Both the position numbers and the translations under genes were made by a program. Below are positions 46,156 through 55,900 of a stretch of DNA of 64,000 bases, one piece after another. Under the pieces are notes generated by a model. That model was not told the origin of the DNA and made no database searches. It saw only the letters and a program-made list of their open reading frames with translations. The stretch comes from CAMCXE01 sp036520615 (lineage in GTDB: Bacteria; Pseudomonadota; Gammaproteobacteria; Pseudomonadales; Cellvibrionaceae). The stretch spans positions 1 to 64,000 of the forward strand of contig DATDJI010000090.1 of NCBI GenBank assembly GCA_036520615.1, in the 5' to 3' direction. How positions within the stretch are numbered: the stretch's first letter is position 1; every line of letters begins with the position of its first letter.

Positions 46156-47778
46156 TTATTGTTTTGGATTTTGTTTAATGTAATTCATTAACCAAGTCAT
46201 GGAAGGGCGAGCGGTACCATTTGAAGTTAACAAACCAGAACCGGTAATCCACGTACTGCCTTCCACGTATCCCCAAATGGTAATGCCCTTCACACCTGGA
46301 TGAGCGAATAACACTGGGAAATGTGCTTGGAAATTTTGCAGCTGCTGTTGGTCATTGGTTAAACCGATGTCGTACTCAGAAATATAAATAGGCACTTTCA
46401 ATTGGTTATAAATATCATCCAATCCAGCCTTTAAATTCGCTGCGGAGTAATTTGTAACGTCATGGGACTGCATGCCTACAGCATCTAAATAGCCGCCTTG
46501 TGCAAGAGGTTTAGCCAAATCAATGAATTGTTGATGCTGATATTGAAAGGTATTGTAATCGTTCAATATTAGAATCGAATTCGGGCAGTATTGACGCGCT
46601 AATTGAAACGCTTTTTGAATCCAATTATTACCAAATGCTTTTTGAGCATAGGCGGCAGGTTGGTGCCCTTGTACTGCCTCATTCACCACGTCAATCATTG
46701 CGGTGTCTGGGTAGCGAGTACAATAATCTTTAATCCATTGTTCGATTTCCGCCGCAGTTTCAGTTGCACTTAGGTTATCAATCCAGGTTGGACGTTGGGC
46801 ACCCCAAACAAACGTGTGGGCTTTAACAGGAATATTCGCCATGCGCGCGTATTTATAAATGTTGTCGAGCGGACCCCAATTATATTGATTGCGCGTGCCT
46901 TCAACAGAACCCCATTTACCTTCGTTTTCCGGCGTTATTTGATTCCAGTAAGTACCAAAATCTGATCGCACCGCTCCGCGCGTGGTGATATTACCTACGA
47001 AGAATTTAGGTATTTTGCGTCCACCGCTTGAAGAAGTTGATGTCGAGCTGCTACTGCTTGACGAGCTGCTAGAAGTTGAAACTACATCAGGTGGATCGAT
47101 AGTGCCGGCATAAGGACCAATATGCAGCCAATCCAGATCTAGAAAATCAGTTTCACCAGCGGTTACACGAATTTTTTGTACACCGGCCGCAAGCTGAACG
47201 CTGCCTGCTTTCCAGGTTTTAAACTGACCCCAATCGGCTACGTTCGGGACTTTAAATTCCTGCACCAGTGTTTGATCACACTGACTTATTTTTAATGTTC
47301 TACCTTCGCCTACGGCACCGGAGCGCACGTAAATATCGTACGTGCCGGCATTTTGCACATACACCGAATATTCTAAATATTCGCCGTTGGTAATCCAGCC
47401 GACTGCATTGCCACCAGAAATTGCTTTGATATCAACCCCAGTATCCGTGCGATATTCACCGCCTTCATTGGCTTCCGAAGAATCAGAATAACCACTTGGG
47501 TCAAAATCCTCGGCCTCAACTTTTCCAGGAATAACCGCAGCAAAATTTTGAAAAGCCGCTGCGTTAGTACTTGGGCAAGTGGGGTGAACAACGCCGCCTG
47601 TTGAGGAAGAACTGCTTGAAGAACTACTAGAAGATGAAGAACTGGATGAAGACGAACTGGACGAGCTTGATGAACTTGACGAGCTACTGCTGGATGGCTG
47701 AACAGCTCCACCGCAACCGGAAATAACAAAACTAGCTATAACAGCTAGATTGAAATGTTTGTTAAGAGGAATTTTCAT
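46156..47778 (-). CDS. GH10 endo-beta-1,4-xylanase lipoprotein with CBM6/35-type domain
   Basis: A 540-residue xylanase. Lipobox VISGC gives Cys22; a serine linker runs to about residue 60; a CBM6/CBM35-type module spans about 72-222 (IPGKVEAEDF, GGNAVGWITNGEYLEYSVYV, LDLDWLHIG); a second short serine linker lies near 234-250; the GH10 barrel fills 253-540. The acid/base Glu is in DVVNEAVQG near residue 364 and the nucleophile Glu in YISEYDIG near 466; TPENEGKWG and VWGAQRPTW line the subsites. It cleaves the xylan backbone and is probably outer-membrane anchored. AAGGTG precedes the ATG. It has its own terminator and a structured upstream region. Confidence 0.93.
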   Translation of the reverse strand: MKIPLNKHFNLAVIASFVISGCGGAVQPSSSSSSSSSSSSSSSSSSSSSSSSSSSSSSSTGGVVHPTCPSTNAAAFQNFAAVIPGKVEAEDFDPSGYSDSSEANEGGEYRTDTGVDIKAISGGNAVGWITNGEYLEYSVYVQNAGTYDIYVRSGAVGEGRTLKISQCDQTLVQEFKVPNVADWGQFKTWKAGSVQLAAGVQKIRVTAGETDFLDLDWLHIGPYAGTIDPPDVVSTSSSSSSSSSSTSTSSSGGRKIPKFFVGNITTRGAVRSDFGTYWNQITPENEGKWGSVEGTRNQYNWGPLDNIYKYARMANIPVKAHTFVWGAQRPTWIDNLSATETAAEIEQWIKDYCTRYPDTAMIDVVNEAVQGHQPAAYAQKAFGNNWIQKAFQLARQYCPNSILILNDYNTFQYQHQQFIDLAKPLAQGGYLDAVGMQSHDVTNYSAANLKAGLDDIYNQLKVPIYISEYDIGLTNDQQQLQNFQAHFPVLFAHPGVKGITIWGYVEGSTWITGSGLLTSNGTARPSMTWLMNYIKQNPKQ

Positions 47779-48298
47779 ATAGGCACCTTAAAATGGTTAT
47801 CGCGTTGGTTGGCCTTGAAATATTTTATTCATCGGGCTGTTTAATCCCTGATAGGTAACGGGAGTCACCTAGCTTCCAATAGCCAATCAACTGTTCGCCA
47901 TATTACCGACTGCCCCAGCATTTTCTGGGTAATACCTCTCAATCCTAAGGATTCGTTTTATAGTATGACTAATAAATAGTTATATAGACTCTTTGCCCTC
48001 GCCTACGAGGGCTATCTCCTGCGAAAGCTAGATGCGCTGAAAACCGCTAAACCGCAACAAAACAGATAAAAACTGGTGATTAGAGCAGGTAAGCCTGGTT
48101 TACTAAACAAAGGTTGAGGAGAATCAGCTGCGAGTGGATGTAGCTACTAAGCACGTTATATATAGGTAATGAACTATTTGGGTGAACGCTTGGCGATCTG
48201 AGCCGCCTCATCTACCCCAGGGGCTCGTACCAGATTTTTTGCCATGAGAGGAGCGTTAATTTAACGAACTGACTCATTTAAATGTTTAATAAAGAGAT
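47779..48298. other. Intergenic region upstream of the xylanase gene
   Basis: About 520 bases between the first propeller kinase and the GH10 gene with no supported gene. It contains several inverted repeats within 47852-48012 that could form a structured leader (listed separately). Confidence 0.5.
47852..48012 (-). promoter_or_regulatory. Candidate structured 5' leader of the xylanase gene
   Basis: On the minus strand, moving toward the xylanase start: GCCCTCG/CGAGGGC (48012-47995, 7-base arms); TATTACC/GGTAATA (47934-47901) enclosing CCCAG/CTGGG (47929-47914), where two bases are shared so the two stems compete; and TAGGTGAC/GTTACCTA with one G-U pair around TCCC (47871-47852). None is followed by a T-tract. 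They could be operators or a regulatory RNA. No known riboswitch class fits well. Confidence 0.4.
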
Positions 48299-51200
48299 TT
48301 ACAAAACGCATTTTTCCTTTGGCAAAATTAATTGCAACGTAAAAGCCACCGACTCGAGATCATCCGCATCCGCATAGATCACCTGCCCTTCTGGCAACAC
48401 TATACGCACATCGCCACCAAAATCGATGATAAATTGCCGAACAGCGTCCATGCCGATGCCTCTGCCCGAAAGCGTATCAACATTATTTTTTGTGCTCATT
48501 CCATGTAAAAATATACTGTTGGCAACATCTAACCGAGTGAATTTTTTATTCTCTGGCAGCAATCCCTTGTCCAGCCTTTTTTGGTAAAGGCGATGTAGAT
48601 TTAAACCGCAACCATCATCAGTTAAGCGGATGCATAAATTAGTTTGCTTTATTTCAACGTCCAGAAAAATAGTACCCTGCGCTTCTTTATTATTAGCTAG
48701 TCTGGTGTGCGCATTCTCAATACCATGGTCGATGCAATTTCTAAATAAATGTGTAAATATATCGCGCAATAGATCGTGAGCAGATTCTTTAATCAATATT
48801 CCCTTATCATGAATAGCTACAGCCGGTGCATTCTTGCCCGCCTGAACAGCAAGGGATGGCAGTGAATTTATCAAAGGGGCTAATAAATCAGTTAGCGAGG
48901 CTGCAGATATTTTATTGATAACGGTATGCAGTGACAGATAAATTTCAGGCGCTGCTGATTTTATTGATTCAACACTCGACTGCAGTTCATTTAGCACTAG
49001 CTCATCAATCCATACGCCGTGGCCGCTTTCTACCGAGCCTTGATTGGCTCGGACTATGTTCGTGTAAATGTGTTGATATTCTGCAACGATTGCTGCAACC
49101 GTTTGCAAGTCTTCTAACAACTTATCTCGACACTGCTCTGCGAGCAGGCAATGCACGTTGGCATAAAATGATTCCGCCTGGTGGGCAGCGTTGGCAATAT
49201 AGCTAAAACCAAAAGTCCGGCTATTGCCCTTGAGCGTGTGCATATTACGAAATATTTTCCCCATGACCTGCTCATCAAATACTGTTGAGTTCAGGATTAT
49301 TTGTTTGCTATCTACAATGTAACGAGCAGAGGATTCACAGAAATTGCTGTAGGCTCGCGCGCTAACACAAAGCAATTGCGCAACAATATCCAATTCGCGT
49401 TTTTTAATACTAGCTTCATTCTCTAAAGCCTTAAGCTGTGTAACATCGCGTACAGATACCATTATTTTTACCACATTGCGATCGGTGTTGAGTATCGGGC
49501 TCCAATCCAAGGAAATAATTTTATCTCCACTATCAAGCGCCAATTGATATTCAGCAAGTAAAAGGTGGGAATTTAAATCATAATTTATTTCGTTAGCACC
49601 AATAATTGAATTAAGGCTTGATTGAATCTGACTTATTTTATCCCCATCCAGTACGGCGTGCGTAAATAATAAATCCAAAACATTGCGACCAGCGATAGAT
49701 TTGGTTTCAAAAATGGATTCTAAAAATAGCGAATATTCTTGATGGATACTGCCATCTTCTTCAACCGTAAATATCCCCTGGCGCATGTTGCTCAGCAACG
49801 CTTGTATATCGCGGTTTTTATCTGCCAAATCGCGAGTGCGCTCGGATACTTTTAGCTCCAATAAGCGATTTTGCTCCTCAACTAAATGCTGTTTACGCTT
49901 CTGCAAATAGATTACATAGGCAATAGATAAAACACCTAACAGCGTATAAAGCGTAAAAGCCCACCAGGTTTTCCAAGGTGGCGGCAGTTGGATAACAGTA
50001 ATTGACTTGGGCAGATCAGTCCAAACGCCATCGTTATTTGAAGCGCGCACGTTAAATACGTATTCACCTGGGCTAAGGTTCGTATACTGCGCCTCGCGTG
50101 CAGTGCCAATTTCGCGCCAGTTTTGATCAAAGCCTTCTAGTTTATAAGCGTAGTGATTTTTTTCAGCATCTCTAAAATTAAGCGCGGAAAATTCAAACGA
50201 GAACATACGTTGCGTATGGTTAAGAGTAACGCTTGCAGATCTATTAATAACTTTAGTTAATACAGAATCGGTGTCATTTAACGATACAGAGCGGGCGAAA
50301 ATTTTAAAATCGGACAACACTACCGGCGGTTGCAATTTATTCGTCGTAATGTTTTCCACATCAATTATCACTAACCCGTCGTTTGTGCCAAATACTATTT
50401 CACCAGCGGCGCTGGTGAGTGCAGCACCCGCGTTCACGCCGCCAAACTTTTTACCGCCGGAGGCCAAATAATTTTTAACGCTATGAGTATCTGGATTAAA
50501 TTGAATAATCCCGTTGTTAGTGCCTAACCATAGGTTACCAAAATGATCGCCAGTCAGCGCGCGGATACCGTTATTATCAAAGCCGTTTTCAATGGTAAAC
50601 ACTTCAAAATCATCACTGGCTTCGCGATATAAATGTAACCCACTGCTGGTGGAAAACCACAAGCGTCCGCTGGCATCTTCATAAATGTCTTCGACGGAGC
50701 CTGCTTTTAAATTGTGCGGATTGCGTTCCGAAGGTTTATAACTTTTGAAGGTTTCTTTTTCTCGATCCATGACACTTAAGCCATTGGCAGTTCCCATCCA
50801 AAAGCGCCCTTTTGAGTCTTCATAACAGGTCCATACAATGTTATTCGCAAGCGAGGTATCTGTATTTTCATTGCGATACTTGGTAAACACGCCAGTGTTG
50901 ACGTCGTATCGGCTGACACCTGCGTAGTGTGTCCCAATCCAAAAAGTATTGTCGCGAGTTTCGCAAAATCCCCAAATAGTTGCATCGTTTAATACAGTAC
51001 TATTTTTCTCGCCTGCGGAAGCGAGCCCCGCTTTAAATGGCATAGCTTCAAAGCGGTCGGTGGCAGGATTTAATTTAAAAAAGCCTTCTGTCCAAGTACC
51101 AATCCAAACAGAATTATTACGATCCACATAACCTGATAGGCTGCCATGGGCTGGATAATTACCTAATTTCTCGTTATAGCGCTTAACTTTTGAGTTTTTG

Positions 51201-52423
51201 CGATCTAAAACATTGACACCGTCGCCAACGGACATCCAGATATTATGCTGCTGATCCTCCATGACTCGCTGTACATTGTTATCTGACATTGCATTGGGAT
51301 TGTCTTGGTCTTTACGATAAATACCAATGGAGCTTGTGCTGCGATCGTGAAAACTTACCTTGGCAGGGAAATGCCCTATCCAAATATTTTTATTATTATC
51401 TTCATACAAGGATCTTGTGCCGCCATAGGCCAATGCACCCGGCTGGCCATAGGCATAATCAAAATGCGTGAATGTTTGCGTCTGCTCATCAAACCAACTA
51501 AACCCAGTGCGTGCCTGGCTTAGCCATATTTTATTATCCGAATCAATTAATATTTTCCAAATTGTATCATCAGGAAGACTGTTTGGATTGTTGGGGTCGT
51601 TTACATAATGCCGAAATGTGTGGGTTTTTATATCAAAGATATACAAACCCTTGCCGAGCGTACCACCAAGAATATTACCCGCTTTGTCTTCTGCCAGAGT
51701 AAGAAACGCATTATCGACTTTGGACGCTGGATTATCTGGATTAGGAATGAATAGTGAGAAACTTTTAGTTGCGGCATCAAATAAATTGAGGCCTTTATTA
51801 TTGGCAACCCAGACGCTTTGGTTGGCACCAACAAATATTTTCTGAATCGTCCGGTCCGCCACCATGGCTGACGGCATTTTTTCATCCGCATCAGACTGCT
51901 TCCACTGAATACGCATAGATTTTTTATCGAAAATGGCAAGCCCCGCGCCGTCCCCTCCTACGATTAAATCCCCGGATGGCAGCTCGTCGATATCCTGAAG
52001 CGGGCCTAAAAAATATGCATCGGTTTGCCCATCTTTTGGGCCAGGGCGCATGAGTATTTCGCGGTCGGCGTCAAAATAATACAAGCCCGAGTGGGACGTT
52101 ACCCATAGCGTACCTGCACTATCCTGAAAAATATCAGTGACATAATAGGGACTGACATTTTTTAATTGTGTACCAGCGCGCTCAACCAGTTGAATATTTT
52201 GATACTTGTAGGCGTTATAGCGCAGTAGCGCGTTACGCCCACCGAACCACATATAACCTTCTTTATCTTGCAGTATTGCTTTGATCTCTCCAAACGATGT
52301 GTCCGTCAAAATAACTTCAAAACTCGGTGCAACTGCATAACCCTGACGCGCAGCGATGCACATAAGCACAAGCCAATAAAAGAGCTTTATGCAATACGTA
52401 GCTATGCGAAATTTTTTATTCAA
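48299..52423 (-). CDS. Beta-propeller sensor with CheA-type Hpt and ATPase domains (copy 1)
   Basis: A 1374-residue sensor kinase. Signal peptide (about 1-30); two-component-regulator propeller repeats (about 35-715, many W.G....GL....-type blades); a Y_Y_Y domain (about 740-805); one transmembrane helix (about 818-838); a short coiled coil; PAS (about 875-1000); a CheA-type Hpt with HTLKGNSRTFG (His near 1061); and a CheA-type ATPase (HLFRNCIDHGIE, DDGCGLN, SGRGIGMDAV near 1320). There is no DHp domain, CheW-like domain, receiver or DNA-binding output. By analogy with propeller sensors of glycan systems it may bind oligosaccharides in the periplasm. The start is TTG with AGGA upstream. A paralogue lies directly upstream. 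Confidence 0.85.
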   Translation of the reverse strand: MNKKFRIATYCIKLFYWLVLMCIAARQGYAVAPSFEVILTDTSFGEIKAILQDKEGYMWFGGRNALLRYNAYKYQNIQLVERAGTQLKNVSPYYVTDIFQDSAGTLWVTSHSGLYYFDADREILMRPGPKDGQTDAYFLGPLQDIDELPSGDLIVGGDGAGLAIFDKKSMRIQWKQSDADEKMPSAMVADRTIQKIFVGANQSVWVANNKGLNLFDAATKSFSLFIPNPDNPASKVDNAFLTLAEDKAGNILGGTLGKGLYIFDIKTHTFRHYVNDPNNPNSLPDDTIWKILIDSDNKIWLSQARTGFSWFDEQTQTFTHFDYAYGQPGALAYGGTRSLYEDNNKNIWIGHFPAKVSFHDRSTSSIGIYRKDQDNPNAMSDNNVQRVMEDQQHNIWMSVGDGVNVLDRKNSKVKRYNEKLGNYPAHGSLSGYVDRNNSVWIGTWTEGFFKLNPATDRFEAMPFKAGLASAGEKNSTVLNDATIWGFCETRDNTFWIGTHYAGVSRYDVNTGVFTKYRNENTDTSLANNIVWTCYEDSKGRFWMGTANGLSVMDREKETFKSYKPSERNPHNLKAGSVEDIYEDASGRLWFSTSSGLHLYREASDDFEVFTIENGFDNNGIRALTGDHFGNLWLGTNNGIIQFNPDTHSVKNYLASGGKKFGGVNAGAALTSAAGEIVFGTNDGLVIIDVENITTNKLQPPVVLSDFKIFARSVSLNDTDSVLTKVINRSASVTLNHTQRMFSFEFSALNFRDAEKNHYAYKLEGFDQNWREIGTAREAQYTNLSPGEYVFNVRASNNDGVWTDLPKSITVIQLPPPWKTWWAFTLYTLLGVLSIAYVIYLQKRKQHLVEEQNRLLELKVSERTRDLADKNRDIQALLSNMRQGIFTVEEDGSIHQEYSLFLESIFETKSIAGRNVLDLLFTHAVLDGDKISQIQSSLNSIIGANEINYDLNSHLLLAEYQLALDSGDKIISLDWSPILNTDRNVVKIMVSVRDVTQLKALENEASIKKRELDIVAQLLCVSARAYSNFCESSARYIVDSKQIILNSTVFDEQVMGKIFRNMHTLKGNSRTFGFSYIANAAHQAESFYANVHCLLAEQCRDKLLEDLQTVAAIVAEYQHIYTNIVRANQGSVESGHGVWIDELVLNELQSSVESIKSAAPEIYLSLHTVINKISAASLTDLLAPLINSLPSLAVQAGKNAPAVAIHDKGILIKESAHDLLRDIFTHLFRNCIDHGIENAHTRLANNKEAQGTIFLDVEIKQTNLCIRLTDDGCGLNLHRLYQKRLDKGLLPENKKFTRLDVANSIFLHGMSTKNNVDTLSGRGIGMDAVRQFIIDFGGDVRIVLPEGQVIYADADDLESVAFTLQLILPKEKCVL

Positions 52424-52903
52424 ACGATAATATCCTACGAGTTTTCAGTAAATATCAAGCCCAAATTTATATATAGTTAGTGGGATTCCACCCCAAATAA
52501 TTTGCGCATATCGCCTAAAGTGAACTCTATGCAAGGTTATATGCAATGATAAAAAATGCTGGTGTATTAGCCACCCATTCACCGCAATTCATACCGCAGG
52601 TTATAAGCAAGCCCGACGTTGAGCCGAGCAAATAAAGAGGACAAGTTAACGAGGAAATTGGGAAACAGTCATTTATATAGCGAGTTTCACGTTATACGTT
52701 TAAAAGGCGCTTTACCAATTTTTAATATTCATTTCACTGGCTCAACCGATAACCTGCGGATCTCTACCTTAACCACCGCTCCGACACCAACTCTAGTTAT
52801 AGCTTAGATTGGCTGTTTATGAGCATAGGATTTAAAAAGAACCCTAATATTCAGGCATTATTGGTTAGTTTCAACGACACAAGCCTTAAGCCTATCTTGC
52901 GCT
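52424..52903. other. Spacer between the two propeller kinases
   Basis: About 480 bases without a convincing gene. The open frame at 52619-52807 on the plus strand has no recognisable protein features. The gap is long enough for a separate promoter for copy 1; I see no clear terminator. Confidence 0.4.
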
Positions 52904-55900
52904 TTAAACAATGCAACGACTCGCAGGTAAGATCAGCCGCAACACAAAGTCAATAATATGCGACTGCTCTGTAGGTATAAAAATTGTATCGGCCTCTTCA
53001 ATATCCACAAACACATCGCCGCCAAAATCTAACACCAGCTGCTTTACAGCATTCATACCGACACCGCGCCCAGAAATCGTATCGAGTTTAAGTTTAGTAC
53101 TTAATCCAGCGGCAAAAATGCTATTGGCCAGATCCTTACGATACACAGGCTTCGCCTTATCAAATAAACCAGTTTCTAATCCTTTTAAATACAAACGCTG
53201 CAGGTTTAATCCACCGCCGTCGTCGGATATTTGTATAGATAATGAATTTTCCGTACTGCTCAGACTAATGCTTATGGTTCCGTAAGAATTTTTATTTAAT
53301 GCAACGCGTGTAGGAGCATCCTCAATGCCGTGGTCGATTGCGTTTGTCAGCACATGCGTAAATACATCCTGTAAAAGATCATGGGCAGATTCTTTAATGA
53401 GGATACCCGCATCCTGAATAACAACCTTGGGTGCTTGTTTCCCTAACTCTGTGGCAATTATCGGTAAGGATTCGACTGTTGATGCAATAACCTGTGAGAG
53501 AGGCGCCGAACAGGATTTATTAATAATGCTTATTATCGATCGACTGGATTCAGGCGCCACTAAACTAATAGTTTGCGCCGTAGATTTAAGTCCTTCAATC
53601 GCCTCCATAGTCACCCACACACCATTTTCATGGGCGGATGTGCGATCGTTTCGCATTAACACATGAGTATAAACTTGGTTGTATTCGTTGATTACAGCGG
53701 CCACCGTCTCTATGGCTAACAGCAACTTTTCTCTCGCCTGTTCTGTGGTAAAGCTCTGCAGCTGATCGAATAATGATTCAGCTTCGTGCGCCGTATTAGC
53801 AATGTAACTAAAGCCATGGGTACGGCTATTTCCCTTAATCGTATGCATATTGCGGAAAATTTTGGTAATAAGCACCTTATCAAATACATCAGCCTGTTCG
53901 GCTAATTGAGAGTTGATGCGGATATAGGAGTCGGCTGAGCGGTAAAAATCGTTAAATTTTCTGCCACTGATAGGTAATAATTGCGAGACAATATCCAGCT
54001 CACGCTTTTTAATGCCAGCCTCAGCCTCCAAGGCTTTAAGCTCAGTTACATCTCGCACGGACACCATAAGCTTTATCACATTAGCGCGGGCGTCGAAAAT
54101 TGGATTCCAATCGAGCGATAAAATTTTTATTTGATCGTTAATATTTAATTTATATTCGCGAATGAGCAGATGTGCATTCATATCGTAATTTAGCTCATCT
54201 TCACCGATGATCGAATAGACACTCGATTCAACTTGGCTGGCAATATCCTCATCTATTAAAGCGTTCTCAAATAGCAACTCAATTACATTACGGCCTGCTA
54301 TAGATTGCGTTTCAAAAATGGATTCGAGAAACGTTGAGTATTCGTGATGAATAACTCCACTCTCTTCAACCGTAAACAAACCTTGCCGCATATTGCTTAG
54401 CAACGTTTGAATATCTTTATTTTTCTCTGCCAAATCACGTGTACGCTCTGCCACCTTATCTTCTAATAGCCGATTTTGCTCCTCTACACGCCGCTGTTTC
54501 AATTTTTGCAAATACACCCAATAGGCAATAGAAGCAGCTAGCAATACCGCATAAATTATATAGGCCCACCAGGTTTTCCACGGCGGTGGCAACTGTATTA
54601 CAACAATTGATTTAGGCTCTTCAGTCCAAACCCCATCATTATTTGCCCCACGTACTTTAAATACGTATTTTCCCGGGCTTAAATTCGTATACTGAGACTC
54701 GCGAGAGTTGCCGATTTCGCGCCAATTTTGATCGAAGCCTTCAAGCATGTAGGCATAATTATTTTTATAAGCACTTCTATAGTTCAACAAAGAAAATTCA
54801 AATGAAAACATTCTTTTTGTATAATTCAGTATGATCGTATCGGTATTATTCAGCGATTTCTTTAGTGGTGAATTGGGTTCATCAGGGCTTACCGATTTTG
54901 CAAACACTTTAAAATCCGTCAATACTACGGGCGCCTGCATTTGGTTACTGGTCAACCTGTCGACATCAATTATTATCAAGCCGTCGATGGTGCCGAACAT
55001 AACCTCACCAAAAGAGCTGGTTAACGCTGCTCCCGTATTAATAGCTCCGCCCTTTTTCCCAGCGAAGAATAGATAGTTTTTAACTTTATGTGTATCAGGA
55101 TTAAATTGCACGATACCATTATTAGTACCTAACCATAGGTTTCCTAAACGATCTTCTGTCAAAGCGCGAATAGTTTGATTAACAAAGCCATCCTCCGTCG
55201 TAAACACTTCAAAATCATCGCTAGCCTCTCTGTAAAGATGCAACCCTTCATTAGTTGCAAACCACAGCCGGCCTTTTTTATCTTCATAAATATCTAAAAC
55301 CGAGCCGGATCTCAGGCTGTGTTTATCGTCCTCTTTGTGGACGTAATTTTTAAATGTCTCGCCGTATTTATCCATTAAACTTAGACCATCTGCCGTGCCT
55401 ACCCAAAATCTACCTTTACGATCCTCAAGACAAGTCCATGCAATATTATTTGCCAGGCTGTTTGCACTGCCTTCATTTTTATACTTAGTGAAAGTGCCGT
55501 TATCCTTATCATATCGACTGACACCGGCATAATGGGTGCCTATCCAAAAACTATTATCACTGCGCTCACAAAAGCCCCATATGATCCTGTCATTTAGCTC
55601 GCTACTGCGTTTTTCTTTACTATTGGCCAAGGTCGCGTTCGCAGGCATGGAATCAAACCGATCGGTAACAGGGTTAAATTTGTAAAATCCTTCCATCCAG
55701 CTGCCTATCCAAAGCGCTGATTGACGATCCATATACCCGGACAAGGTACCGCGGGCAGGGTAATTACCAATTTTTTCGTTGTAGTGTTTAAATGTTTCGG
55801 CCTGGCGATCAAAATAATCGACGCCAGCACCAACGGACAGCCATAGGTTATTTTTTTTGTCCTCAACAACTGCCAGCACATTATTGTCCGAAATAGCCGC

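Noticed and set aside
47840..47960. Possible c-di-GMP (GEMM-I) riboswitch before the xylanase gene
   Set aside because: A GGTGAC..GTTACC stem is vaguely similar, but the conserved GGGCAAAC and CAAAGCC segments and stem order are missing.
52619..52807. Open frame between the propeller kinases
   Set aside because: No recognisable motif, no good ribosome site, compositionally like the surrounding spacer.
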